Assembly (NCBI GenBank): GCA_963710165.1
Contig: CAVPYZ010000005.1
Coordinates: 62,001 to 126,000, forward strand
Source: JACKIP01 sp963710165
Lineage (GTDB): Bacteria; Pseudomonadota; Alphaproteobacteria; Micavibrionales; Micavibrionaceae
Direction of reading: 5' to 3'
DNA: 64,000 bases
The notes below the pieces were generated by a model. The model saw only the letters and a list, made by a program, of their open reading frames with translations, was not told the DNA's origin and did not search any database. Positions 43,501 to 51,666 of the stretch are shown in pieces. How positions within the stretch are numbered: the first letter of the stretch is position 1; the number at the start of each line of letters is the position of its first letter. Both the position numbers and the translations under genes were made by a program.

Positions 43501-43714
43501 TTTCTTGCGGCGTCCCTGCAATCGTATGAAGCGAAGAATCATCCCATTTAGAAAGCAATAAACGTATATCTCTGATGCCACTCAATTCCTTTTTTAAGAC
43601 AGAAAATCCATATATGGAGAAAAGACCAGAAAGGATTGCAAGCTTAGATTGAGGTTCAATAGCCTTTCGAAGCTCTGTAATAACTTTTCCGTTCCCTTTG
43701 TTGTCCAACAACAT
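40520..43714 (-). CDS. SNF2-family helicase with degenerate PLD-like N-terminus, 1064 aa
   Basis: Residues about 1-190 resemble a phospholipase D-like nuclease domain (SKLAILSGLFSIYG, FVVHGASHFTATGL), but the catalytic H-x-K looks absent (FHISND), so it may bind rather than cut DNA. The SNF2 engine follows: Walker A ADSVGLGKTFEA, LLVIDESHNFRN, KVLMLSATPVNSRMNDL, and the C-terminal LVNYDIHWNPVRIIQRFGR. It is the first gene of the operon with DUF4391, Mod, the HEPN-like protein and Res. I infer that it translocates on DNA and assists restriction. Confidence 0.9.
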   Translation of the reverse strand: MLLDNKGNGKVITELRKAIEPQSKLAILSGLFSIYGFSVLKKELSGIRDIRLLLSKWDDSSLHTIAGTPQETRLRNKLDQSRIAKECVTWVQKNTKAKAMTGQMAFPPQNMFHISNDADSFVVHGASHFTATGLGEVKSDSFETNMGISDAETTKQLLQWFNTIWNDGKASQDIKNELLMHLEYIASEKPANLVYFITLYNIFKDYLEDIDEESIIRSKTGFKDTVVWNKLYKFQRDGVMGAIDKLEKYNGCIIADSVGLGKTFEALAVIKYYELRNDRVLVLAPKKLRENWTVYTINDKRNLLATDRFNYDVLNHTDLSRDKGKSGEINLETINWGNYDLLVIDESHNFRNTGTKADGATRYQRLMDQIIKSGVKTKVLMLSATPVNSRMNDLKNQVAFITEGRDTALSDFGINSIEQTLKKAQKNFNKWLNLPNDERKSEALLENLNFDYFKLLDLMTIARSRKHIEKYYNITEIGKFPERLRPINIKSDIDTSAQFPPLKDVNMAIKRFKLAAYSPLAYVRMDKKDEYSRKYDQEVHGGKSVFRQIDRETNIIHLMRINLLKRMESSINSFALTVDKIHSKINGLLDQIDAHENNEIAELSIEDIETDDPELEDYLIGNKVKVLVQDMDLVRWKQDLEEDLALLKDLLADAVKVKPVRDAKLLKLQGLIKEKVNNPFNPDNKKIVIFTAFSDTAEYLYDHISGWVSKELGLHSALITGSNKRCTIKGLNKDLNNLLTNFSPISKERDKVDPEATTEIDILIATDCISEGQNLQDCDMLVNYDIHWNPVRIIQRFGRIDRLGSCNTAIQLVNFWPNMELDEYINLEARVSGRMVLLDISATGEENVIEYDKDKQMNDLDYRRKQMKQLQTSVIDLEDMDGSVSITDMTLNDFRMDLSGYMKDNLPELEKSPSGFYAAIQNPNGEFVAGAIFCLKDIHGKVEFDANYALAPYYIVYVAENGDIVFNHPQGKKSLDIFKKLCAMNKELDSKSIEALNAQTKNGKDMGAYQYMLECAMQSIVGKTEEKGVESLFARGGTVLTQDHFSGIEDFEVISYLIIKEVEA

Positions 43715-43747
43715 CTTTATTTAAAGCCTTTTGTACATTGAATAGTC

Positions 43748-44011
43748 TTAGTCTGACACAACCCATCTATGAAAATATGATATTGGAGACCCCCAGTTAA
43801 CAGCCACCCGAAGTGCAAATAATTTTCTTTCTAGTGATAGGGCATAAGAGATTTTTTGATTAAGATTAATGGCGTCTTTCATCTCGTTTATTGTCATTAT
43901 GCTTGTAATTGGTATATCCAAGAGAAAGTAATAGGTTTTGACAGAATATTCAATGGAATTAGACTTTAGAAAGGTATTAAAACTTTTTGGCATTGATGAC
44001 ATTGATATCAT
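43748..44011 (-). CDS. Doubtful small protein upstream of the SNF2 helicase gene, 87 aa
   Basis: An 87-residue frame ending 34 bases before the helicase gene on the same strand. Composition is plausible (TYYFLLDIPITSIMTINEM), but I recognise nothing and there is no clear ribosome site. It could be a leader gene of the defence operon or simply non-coding 5' sequence. Confidence 0.3.
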   Translation of the reverse strand: MISMSSMPKSFNTFLKSNSIEYSVKTYYFLLDIPITSIMTINEMKDAINLNQKISYALSLERKLFALRVAVNWGSPISYFHRWVVSD

Positions 44012-44571
44012 AGCCTTAGCAAATGAAATATTACCGTATGAAAATAACTACCCGAAGATGAAAATCCCTCAGTTATCCTTTTCATCCCCGCTTAAATTAT
44101 GAAATGCCCCTCAATACCTTAAATTAGCCTCCTGAAGAGTTTCATAACTTTTTATGGTGAACGGCAAAGCCGTAAGCCATAATTTGATTGTATAGGCTTA
44201 AATTTGGAATTTATTATGGATACGTTTTCACATTTCTCGATATTTCAGATGATGATTTATAAGAACATACCCTCATAATTTACTGGTTTTTTCGTGAAAC
44301 TGGAAATGACCGAAACATTTTCAATTAAACATTATGGTTACTTTTTAGAGATAAAAAATATTAAATTAATTGAATAGGCAAATGCTTCGCATTTGGGCAG
44401 ACGTGTCTGCCATATTTACATTGATTATCAATCGCTTGTTTAATATTGAATTTAAAATATTGAATCTAGAATTTAAAACTTTCTAAAAGTTTTTGGGAGC
44501 GAGAGCGGGGGGGGGGGCATTTTTATTAAATATCATTTAATATATATAAGGGATTTGGCGCAAAAATGACA
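44012..44571. other. AT-rich non-coding stretch before the defence operon
   Basis: About 560 bases with no convincing gene. It is very AT-rich and contains two adjacent hairpins (CAAATGC/GCATTTG at 44379-44395 and GGCAGAC/GTCTGCC at 44396-44411), a small ACGGCAAAGCCGT hairpin near 44162, and a run of ten G. It lies between the primase/helicase-like gene and the helicase operon, both reading leftward, so it should hold the promoter of the five-gene operon. It could also be an origin or a small RNA gene. Confidence 0.5.
44508..44517. repeat. Run of ten G
   Basis: A ten-base G homopolymer in otherwise AT-rich sequence, 55 bases downstream of the primase/helicase-like gene stop. Such tracts vary in length by slippage and could alter promoter spacing for the defence operon. 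Sequencing error in its length is also likely. Confidence 0.8.
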
Positions 44572-47565
44572 TTACATAGAACTATTTATAAACTGAGCAA
44601 ATTTTATATCATCCCAAACAAAATATTCCCTGACAGTTTTTCTATGTGGAAGGGTAATAAGTTTGAATTTATAGTACGTTAAAAATTCTTTTATTTTATC
44701 TTTATATTTCCTGACATCTGTTTCAGAAAATCCAATTGATATCAGCTCTTGATTTTTAAAATATATGTATCCTTTGTTTTTTATTGCTTCAATTTGATCT
44801 CTGTATGGATTATCTAGTAAAATTTCAAAAGGAATAAGTTCATCTACAACAATTTCCTCCCCCATGGAGTTGTTTGTAAGAAAATATATTGTTTTCTTAT
44901 CTTCATTTAAAAACCTAGCACGTCCAATAGCTTGAATAGTTTCACTATTATTGAAGTGTTTGTTTGCGATTTGCATATGTGGATCGCCATAATTGTCATT
45001 TTTTACACCCATCGCCGTACCATCTCTCATTCGAATTGGTGTGGTCACTCCTCTGATGTAATCGTCGTTTTTTACATGTCTACCAAAAAGTGCTTTTGCA
45101 CGAAAGAATAAATCAGGTACAGGGATTGTATTTTGCCCTAAAATAAAGAAAGCATCACAATTCTGCATATTGTTTAACCCTCTAGAATTACCAAAATAAT
45201 TTATAGTTTTTATACCGAGCTCATCGGCAATATTTTCTAAAAAATTACTTTCATTGCTTATGCTTTTATAGGTAATTAAAGCAGGGTTTTTATACTCGTG
45301 TTCTTTTATAATTAATTTTATTCCTGATACAATTTTGCCCCTTAAGCCTTTATCTTCCAGTGCTTTTTTCGAAGTTGAAATATTCTCCAGTTGAATAACT
45401 TTGGTATTTTTATGCGGTTCTGACTTGAGATTGTAATATTTTATATCTGGCCAAAAGGCTTTAACAACTTCTTCTTTTGCCGTGCCATCCAAAATTATTG
45501 TTGGAGTATTAAAATATCTGTGTGCTGGTTCTTTTTTAGCCGCATAAAACAGGCTTACTCTACCTTTATCATTTATACTTATAAATATGTTCTTTATGGT
45601 TTCATCGTTACATCTAAATTGAGCATTATAAAAGGTATCAAGAATGAATGATCTGGATTTTTCATGCTTTTTTTGCCTCTGATAGCTTAATTTATATGTT
45701 TCTAAGTCTTGATCACTACTTATTGTCCCGCTGAAGACATATCTATTACCATCACCAGTGGAAAGAAAATCGTCAAACAAGTCACTGGAATATTGTTCAA
45801 TAGCTTTCTTTAAAATTGTAATTTTGTTTTCGTCGAAGGTTTGGCCGTTATTATAATGAAATTGGAGATCATCAATAATTTTTTTAATACTTGAAAACTC
45901 CAAATGTTGGCTGTCTTCCATATCAAATGCGACGCAGTCCTCTTCAATAATTACTAAATCTGGCTTCCATTTATTCGAGTTAACAGGCATCAAGTTTTCA
46001 TCGACACCATGAAAATAGGCGGGACTAGAAAAAGAATAATACTCATTATGAGTCATTATACGTATATCCGCTTGGCGATTGTATTGATTGAAATACTCCT
46101 CATATAAAGGAACATCGCAAAGATGTTTAAGTTGAGCCATTTTTTCAAAATCATAGTTATCGTCAAAATCTCTGGCCTCACTACCGTTTGGGTATTTTGA
46201 CATAATGTATTTCAAGACTTGCCAATTTACTGGAATGTTCGATTTTTTAAGATTTTCATATACATCATTACCTTTAAAGAAATGATCCATGCCTTTTATG
46301 TGAACTATGCTTTTAATATTACTTAAATGCTTAATAAGTTTTTTATATTCTGGCAAATCCTTGTCTTTTCGATATACATTTTTGAGGTTTTCAGCTAATT
46401 CACTGGCTAATTCATGATTCTTTACAAGAATAAGTGTTTTAAATCCATCATTGGTTTCGCGAAGAAGACGATGAGATAAAAAGCTTTTCCCAGCACCTAA
46501 GCTTGCATTAATAAATACATTTTTCTTGAGCTCTATAGCTTCGTTAATAGCACTTAATATGACATTGTGGACGTCCTTAAGCTCCATGAAGGGCTCAAAT
46601 TTATAGTCTATTTTTACCGCACGAGATTTACGTTTACTCCATCCTGATATTGGTTTGTAACCATTCTTAATTGCATATTTATACAAGACCCCTAGGTGCC
46701 CATAACTATTATTATTTAATTGTTCTAAAATGTTTTTATTTAGCTTTAAATCGTCATCTACAGTCCAATGGTTCAGTAATATCTGAACTCCTTCTTCCTT
46801 AAAATAATACAAAACCACTCGGTTAACTTTCTCCCTGTCGTGATATTCCAACTTTGGATTAATATGGCTCAGGAGAGTTTTTACGAATTCCTTATCTTTG
46901 TAATTGTCCTCGTATGGTTCTGTTTTCTTGAAACGTTTTCTGTCTTCAGAGTAGTATTTATGCTCATCAAAAGGCAATACTTTAGAAGCAGGATTAAAGT
47001 ATATATCAGGGTCGTAAGATAAGAAGCATAATTGTTTAATACTTAAAGTGCATTTGTCGAAAACGACATCATGACTAAATGGAAGATTTTTTTGACAGTC
47101 TAAGCAAAACTTTTTAAACGCCTTTTTTATAATCATTTCACTGTATGTTGAAACTATTTTAAAATCGGACTGCATAAAAACTTTTAGGCCTCCACTTGGA
47201 GATTTAAAAACGCAATAACACTCCTCCATTTTAGAGAGACAAATCTTCAATTCAGTCAAGTTTAGACCTAAATTATTTTTTTGATCTATGTCAAACTGGA
47301 TAAGTCCTGATAAAACAGAGTTTTTTAAATCTTTGTCTATATGCGAAAAGCATGGCCAAAAAACGGGCAAATACCTCTCTTTATATTCATCTTTTGCATT
47401 TTGTGATGGTAACGCTGATATTTTATCAATATGCTCTTTACATTCTCCTTTTTTGATTTTATCGAAAATGGATGAAAATTGAACTTTTGAAGCATTCTTT
47501 TGTTTTTGAACATCGGGACATTCGACTACATGGATATCTTTGCGACGGGTATTTTCTGGTAACAT
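44572..47565 (-). CDS. Primase/helicase-like protein with BT4734-type N-terminus, 997 aa
   Basis: Residues about 60-220 show the pattern of the BT4734-like (VirE-associated) N-terminal domain of mobile-element primases: LSGLIQFDIDQKN, then CYCVFKSPSGGLKVFM. From about residue 345 comes a P-loop helicase: NVFINASLGAGKSFLSHRLL (Walker A), DLVIIEEDCVAFD as Walker B, then AIGRARFLNEDKK near the end as the arginine-finger motif. The second half resembles origin-binding helicases. I infer replication of the island or of an ancestral plasmid. It is the rightmost island gene and stands alone. Confidence 0.7.
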   Translation of the reverse strand: MLPENTRRKDIHVVECPDVQKQKNASKVQFSSIFDKIKKGECKEHIDKISALPSQNAKDEYKERYLPVFWPCFSHIDKDLKNSVLSGLIQFDIDQKNNLGLNLTELKICLSKMEECYCVFKSPSGGLKVFMQSDFKIVSTYSEMIIKKAFKKFCLDCQKNLPFSHDVVFDKCTLSIKQLCFLSYDPDIYFNPASKVLPFDEHKYYSEDRKRFKKTEPYEDNYKDKEFVKTLLSHINPKLEYHDREKVNRVVLYYFKEEGVQILLNHWTVDDDLKLNKNILEQLNNNSYGHLGVLYKYAIKNGYKPISGWSKRKSRAVKIDYKFEPFMELKDVHNVILSAINEAIELKKNVFINASLGAGKSFLSHRLLRETNDGFKTLILVKNHELASELAENLKNVYRKDKDLPEYKKLIKHLSNIKSIVHIKGMDHFFKGNDVYENLKKSNIPVNWQVLKYIMSKYPNGSEARDFDDNYDFEKMAQLKHLCDVPLYEEYFNQYNRQADIRIMTHNEYYSFSSPAYFHGVDENLMPVNSNKWKPDLVIIEEDCVAFDMEDSQHLEFSSIKKIIDDLQFHYNNGQTFDENKITILKKAIEQYSSDLFDDFLSTGDGNRYVFSGTISSDQDLETYKLSYQRQKKHEKSRSFILDTFYNAQFRCNDETIKNIFISINDKGRVSLFYAAKKEPAHRYFNTPTIILDGTAKEEVVKAFWPDIKYYNLKSEPHKNTKVIQLENISTSKKALEDKGLRGKIVSGIKLIIKEHEYKNPALITYKSISNESNFLENIADELGIKTINYFGNSRGLNNMQNCDAFFILGQNTIPVPDLFFRAKALFGRHVKNDDYIRGVTTPIRMRDGTAMGVKNDNYGDPHMQIANKHFNNSETIQAIGRARFLNEDKKTIYFLTNNSMGEEIVVDELIPFEILLDNPYRDQIEAIKNKGYIYFKNQELISIGFSETDVRKYKDKIKEFLTYYKFKLITLPHRKTVREYFVWDDIKFAQFINSSM

Positions 47566-47755
47566 TAGTTACTCCTGTATGATAGAAGGTTAAACGTAAG
47601 TGCTTATTTTTCACTTTACTCTAGCGGGACATTGCATCCCTGTTTAGCGCCAGAAGGGCGATCCGTAGAACGGATATTTTCTATCTTACACACGACTACT
47701 TAATCTATCTCAGTTGGGGAAATCAAGTTTTTTCTTCAAAAAATGCGCACAAGAT

Positions 47756-47778
47756 TTTTGTCACAATTCTGTCACAGT
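47756..47778. promoter_or_regulatory. Right copy of the 23 bp GTCACA motif
   Basis: Matches 30024-30046 at 22 of 23 positions, in the same orientation, 105 bases before the right attachment repeat. Probable integrase arm site. Confidence 0.6.
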
Positions 47779-47883
47779 GAATGTCAATTAACCCAAATAA
47801 AGGCTTGAAGAGCATATCAAAAGAAAATATAGTTATCTAATAATTACAAAAGGTTAGGTGTCTTGTTAATTTCTTGGAAATCA

Positions 47884-47953
47884 CGCAGTCTGGTAGCGCA
47901 CTAAGCTGGGGGCTTAGGGGTCGCAGGTTCAAGTCCTGTCGCTCCGACCATTT
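47884..47953. repeat. Right 70 bp attachment repeat (tRNA-Pro remnant)
   Basis: Identical to 29902-29971. It lacks the first ten bases of tRNA-Pro, so the acceptor 5' strand is missing and it cannot be a working tRNA. It marks the right boundary of the island. Confidence 0.95.
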
Positions 47954-48020
47954 TAACTTTACTTAAAGTTGTAATTTAGATTGAATTTTATAATGATCCC
48001 TTTAAAATCATTATTTCGCT

Positions 48021-49373
48021 ATGTCTCAATATAAAAACCTTACCGTTCGTTATGTTTTTGCGCTGCTGCTAATTGCGACGGTCATGTTCATTACCTATAG
48101 CATTCTCGTTTTTCAATTACAGCGTAACCAGAATGATGCCTATATTATAAATATTAGTGGTATGCAACGTATGTTATCGCAGCGCATCGCCCTGTTTTCA
48201 CGGGAAGTGCACCATGCGGAGAGCAAGGAGGAGGCGCAAAAAATTATTGATAAAATGCGTCTTGTAACCGATAAAATGGTGCGAAACCACCAAGAGCTTA
48301 CAACGGGTATATACGCAAACGGCACAACCAAACTACCAAGCGCACAGCTGAAAGCGATATATTTTGGAGAAAATTCGTTAGATGCCAAAGTGCGTGCCTA
48401 TACGGATCTGGCGCAAAACTTTATTATCACATTTGAGCAGGACGGCTGGAATACAGTTAAAGAACGTGATCTCGTCGACAAAATTACGCGTATCGCGCGT
48501 AACGGGTTACTTGCCGATTTAAACCGCGCTGTCACTTTTTATCAGACAGAAAGCGAAGCTGACATAGAGAGATTTAAGATTCTAGAAACCGTTTTCCTGC
48601 TCTTGGGTCTTTCTATTCTATGCTCAGAGGCATTTTTTATCTTTAGACCAATGGTAAAAAACGTCGTCGCAAAAACAAATAGCCTGGAGAGAGCAAACAG
48701 GGAGCTGCAAGAATTTTCTTATCGTATTTCACACGATCTGCGCGCGCCGATTGTCTCTTCATTGGGCTTACTTGACGTCATACATATATTTCGTGAACAA
48801 AAGGCTGAACAACAAATCGACGAAGCGCTCACCCATATAGAAGTATCTTTAAAGCGCCTTGAAACCCTGATTGAAGAAGTCATAAATCTCACAAAAATGA
48901 AACAAATTGATGTACCGGAAAAAGCCGTCTCGATTTCAAATATGATAGATGACATTTTGTCCAATCTTGAGAATATGGAGGATGCAGAAGGTGTCGAGAT
49001 TAGAAAAAATGTGGAGATAATAGGCGACATTTTGACGAAACCTCTCTATTTACAGCAAGTACTGGAAAACTTGATCTCCAATGCGATAAAATATCGTGAT
49101 CGTAGCAAGGAACAATCTTTTATATCAGTGACAGCGAAAGAGGTTGGTAAGAACTGTCATATTATTATCTCCGATAACGGAATTGGAATTCCGCCAGATT
49201 ATAGAGATCAGATGTTTGAAATGTTTAAACGTTTCCACCCGACGGTGTCATTTGGTAGCGGCTTGGGGCTATATCTGGTAAAGCAAAATATGGAGATTAT
49301 AAACGGAACAATTTCGTATAAACCTCTGGATGATGGAACAGAATTCCTTCTGAAATTTCCATACAAAAAATAA
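48021..49373 (+). CDS. Membrane sensor histidine kinase, 450 aa
   Basis: Two transmembrane helices (about residues 10-30 and 187-208) enclose a periplasmic sensor resembling the PilJ/NarX-type helical domain (INISGMQRMLSQRIALFSRE). A HisKA domain follows with the phospho-acceptor His in YRISHDLRAPIVS, then a HATPase with N-box LENLISNAIKYRD, DNGIGIPPDY and GSGLGLYLVKQN. The signal is unknown. The single-domain receiver gene begins 14 bases later and is its likely partner. Confidence 0.93.
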   Translation: MSQYKNLTVRYVFALLLIATVMFITYSILVFQLQRNQNDAYIINISGMQRMLSQRIALFSREVHHAESKEEAQKIIDKMRLVTDKMVRNHQELTTGIYANGTTKLPSAQLKAIYFGENSLDAKVRAYTDLAQNFIITFEQDGWNTVKERDLVDKITRIARNGLLADLNRAVTFYQTESEADIERFKILETVFLLLGLSILCSEAFFIFRPMVKNVVAKTNSLERANRELQEFSYRISHDLRAPIVSSLGLLDVIHIFREQKAEQQIDEALTHIEVSLKRLETLIEEVINLTKMKQIDVPEKAVSISNMIDDILSNLENMEDAEGVEIRKNVEIIGDILTKPLYLQQVLENLISNAIKYRDRSKEQSFISVTAKEVGKNCHIIISDNGIGIPPDYRDQMFEMFKRFHPTVSFGSGLGLYLVKQNMEIINGTISYKPLDDGTEFLLKFPYKK

Positions 49374-49387
49374 AAACAGGAGCGCAC

Positions 49388-49768
49388 ATGAAGAACATAT
49401 TAATTGTAGAAGATAATACAGCCGACCAATTTTTAAGTAAGGCCATCATCACGTCAAAAAAACCCGATATCGAAGTGCATATTGCCTCTGACGGGCAAGA
49501 AGCGTTGGAAATGTTAAATGATGGTTTAAGCATTGATCTTATTTTATTGGACATTAATATGCCGCGTATGAACGGGCATGCATTTTTGGAGGCTTTCACT
49601 GATAAAAATACAAAAGAAATTCCCGTTGTTGTAATGTTGACGTCATCCGATCAGGAATATGATAAATCAAATGCGCTTTCCTATAAATGTGTGAAAGATT
49701 ATTTGTTGAAGCCCATAAAAACAGAAGTTATCGAGCATCTGGAAAAAATTGTTCAGCAAGCCTATTAA
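49388..49768 (+). CDS. Single-domain response regulator, 126 aa
   Basis: A stand-alone receiver domain: acidic pocket in ILIVEDNTADQF, phospho-accepting Asp in LILLDINMPRMNGH, then MLTSSDQ and the Lys in DYLLKPIKTE. There is no output domain, so it would act like CheY or Spo0F or in a phosphorelay with the upstream kinase. Its last four bases overlap the convergent recJ stop. Confidence 0.94.
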   Translation: MKNILIVEDNTADQFLSKAIITSKKPDIEVHIASDGQEALEMLNDGLSIDLILLDINMPRMNGHAFLEAFTDKNTKEIPVVVMLTSSDQEYDKSNALSYKCVKDYLLKPIKTEVIEHLEKIVQQAY

Positions 49769-51573
49769 TCTGCTTTTGCACCGTCTTCAATAATAAGTTG
49801 CGGTGACTGACGCTCTTGCCATTCATTAATGTCTAGTTTTCCTGCCAGATGAATCTGTTTTTGTTCTTTTGAACTTTGCAAAATCGCGTCCCCCAAATCT
49901 GTTCCAACAGATCGAAATGCAATGGCTTTAATCGACTTACCGCCCTCTTTTTCGCTAATTCGGCAAGAAATATGGCTTTGATCTGCCCCGATTACTTTGG
50001 CATCATAAACCTGCACATTCGCAAAGGCGAATTTGGGTTCACGGTTGCCCTGACCATATGGCCCGACAAGGTTCAACTTTTCAATCGCTTCAACTGTTGC
50101 ACCGTCAACAGTAACAAGTCCGTCCAGTTCTAGTTCTTTTATAAATTCTTGTGGGGCGTTCACTGAATTTAGGTAATCGGGTAGCCATTCCATAAATGCT
50201 GAAAGCTTATTTTCTTTCATCGTGCACCCGCCCGCCATAGCGTGTCCGCCGCCTTTTTCCATCAATCCCGCATCAACAGCGGCAAACATCAATGCGGCAA
50301 CGTCAAATCCCTTAACAGAGCGCGCAGAGCCACTTAAGAAAACATCACCGGTCATATCAGTTTTTGGCATTAAAGCGAGGGCAGGGCGGTTGTGTCGCCC
50401 GCACAGATCACTGGCAACCAGTCCCTTCACATCACCCTTTACCTCAGGAAGAACGGCAATTTTTATACGTGGATCATAATTATGTGATTGCTCTTCTGCG
50501 TCTAACGCTTTTTTTTGTAAGTCCTTACTTAACGTTTTGCGTTGCTCGTTCAATTCATCCAAAACCTGAGCAATTTCCATGGCCTCACGATCGCTATCTG
50601 TTGAGAGCAAGCGCGATCCTAATGAAGAATCCAGCATGCGAGAACCGGCATTGATGCGTGGCCCAAAGCCAAACCCCAGATGAAAGGCATTAATCTCCTT
50701 TTCAGGGGCGACTTTTGAAACGGACGCCAGCGCCCGAATGCCCGCTTTTTCACGTTTTTGCATAACCGCCATACCCACCTTCACAAAGGCGCGGTTAATA
50801 CCGATCAGCGGCACCATGTCGCAAACCGTGCCAAACGCAACAAGATCAAGTAACCCGCCGAGGCCAAGCTCTTGTTTCGATGCAACGACGCCGCGTTGAA
50901 GCAGCTCCCGACCCACGGCGTAGCACGTCATCCAGCAAACGCCCGCCGCACATAAATAATCAAGTTGGCTTTGATCATCTTCGCGCTTGGGGTCAATAAT
51001 AAACTTAGCAGGGGGGAGCGGGGCATTTTTAACAGGTTCATGGTGATCCAGAATAATAATATCCAGTCCCATTTTTTGCCCCGCATCAATAATTTCATGC
51101 GCGGTGATACCACAATCCGCAACAATAATGGTCTCAATACCGTCCTGCTTAATTTTTGCAAAAGCGCCGATATTCGGGCCATAGCCCTCATTCAGGCGAT
51201 CCGGAATAATAACAGGCACATTCATATCAAATTGCCTGAAAAAACGCTTTAAAATAGCCGAAGATGTCGCGCCATCCACGTCAAAATCTGCAAAGACACC
51301 AACCGGTTTTCTGGCTTCAATGGCATCTGCAAGATAAACGGACAGCTTATCCATATCTTTCAGCGTGTGTGGGTCGGGAAGATTTTGCAAGCTGGGCGCT
51401 AAAAAGCTTTCCACTTGTTCCAGTACAACATTGCGGTTTACTAACAGCCGCGCCACAATTTCGGGCGTACCCAGAGTTTGCATCATGCGCATAATGTCCT
51501 GTTCGGTGTCATTTGGAATGACCCATCTCTTACCGCTGAGAGATTTGTCGATATTCAGGAATGTTTGAGACAT
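49765..51573 (-). CDS. recJ: Single-stranded-DNA-specific exonuclease RecJ, 602 aa
   Basis: A 5'-3' exonuclease of the DHH superfamily acting in recombination and mismatch repair. Metal-binding motifs are visible: VFADFDVDGATSSAIL, IIVADCGITAHE, ILDHHEPVKNA, and the DHHA1-like GGGHAMAGGCTM later. Full normal length with no frameshift. It is a single gene between the receiver gene and the ribosomal cluster. Confidence 0.97.
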   Translation of the reverse strand: MSQTFLNIDKSLSGKRWVIPNDTEQDIMRMMQTLGTPEIVARLLVNRNVVLEQVESFLAPSLQNLPDPHTLKDMDKLSVYLADAIEARKPVGVFADFDVDGATSSAILKRFFRQFDMNVPVIIPDRLNEGYGPNIGAFAKIKQDGIETIIVADCGITAHEIIDAGQKMGLDIIILDHHEPVKNAPLPPAKFIIDPKREDDQSQLDYLCAAGVCWMTCYAVGRELLQRGVVASKQELGLGGLLDLVAFGTVCDMVPLIGINRAFVKVGMAVMQKREKAGIRALASVSKVAPEKEINAFHLGFGFGPRINAGSRMLDSSLGSRLLSTDSDREAMEIAQVLDELNEQRKTLSKDLQKKALDAEEQSHNYDPRIKIAVLPEVKGDVKGLVASDLCGRHNRPALALMPKTDMTGDVFLSGSARSVKGFDVAALMFAAVDAGLMEKGGGHAMAGGCTMKENKLSAFMEWLPDYLNSVNAPQEFIKELELDGLVTVDGATVEAIEKLNLVGPYGQGNREPKFAFANVQVYDAKVIGADQSHISCRISEKEGGKSIKAIAFRSVGTDLGDAILQSSKEQKQIHLAGKLDINEWQERQSPQLIIEDGAKAD

Positions 51574-51602
51574 GCCTCATTATAAAATATCTGTGCGTCT
51601 TT

Positions 51603-51641
51603 ATAAAAAGAAAAAGGGTATATCCGCAAAGATATACCCTA
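51603..51641 (-). terminator. Terminator of the rpsM-rpsK-rpoA-rplQ operon
   Basis: Perfect stem AGGGTATATC/GATATACCCT (51615-51624 and 51631-51640) with a six-base loop. On the minus strand it is followed by a T-rich run, 26 bases beyond the rplQ stop. Confidence 0.88.
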
Positions 51642-51666
51642 GAATTTATGATCTTTAAAAAAATGT

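Larger units (their letters stand above)
29902..47953. mobile_element. 18 kb genomic island in tRNA-Pro
   Basis: Bounded by the identical 70 bp repeats. It holds a tyrosine integrase next to the tRNA, a metallophosphoesterase, a secreted unknown, an EVE-like/Mrr-like nuclease, a serine resolvase with a res-like palindrome, a five-gene restriction-like operon and a primase/helicase-like protein. No capsid or conjugation genes are present. The cargo is mostly nucleic-acid defence, so I read it as a defence island mobilised by its integrase, perhaps with helper functions from elsewhere. Confidence 0.92.
47566..48020. other. Right end of the tRNA-Pro island
   Basis: No genes. In order it holds the promoter region of the primase/helicase-like gene, a hairpin ATCCGT-AGA-ACGGAT (47661-47675), the right 23 bp GTCACA motif, the 70 bp attachment repeat, and then about 65 bases of chromosome before the histidine kinase. 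Confidence 0.6.

Noticed and set aside
43953..44102. 49-residue plus-strand frame beginning MELDFRKVLKLFGIDD
   Set aside because: No ribosome site, no recognised family, and it overlaps the equally weak minus-strand frame at 43748-44011; left unannotated.
47884..47960. A second tRNA-Pro gene
   Set aside because: The first ten bases, including the acceptor 5' strand, are missing, so the cloverleaf cannot close; it is an attachment-site remnant.
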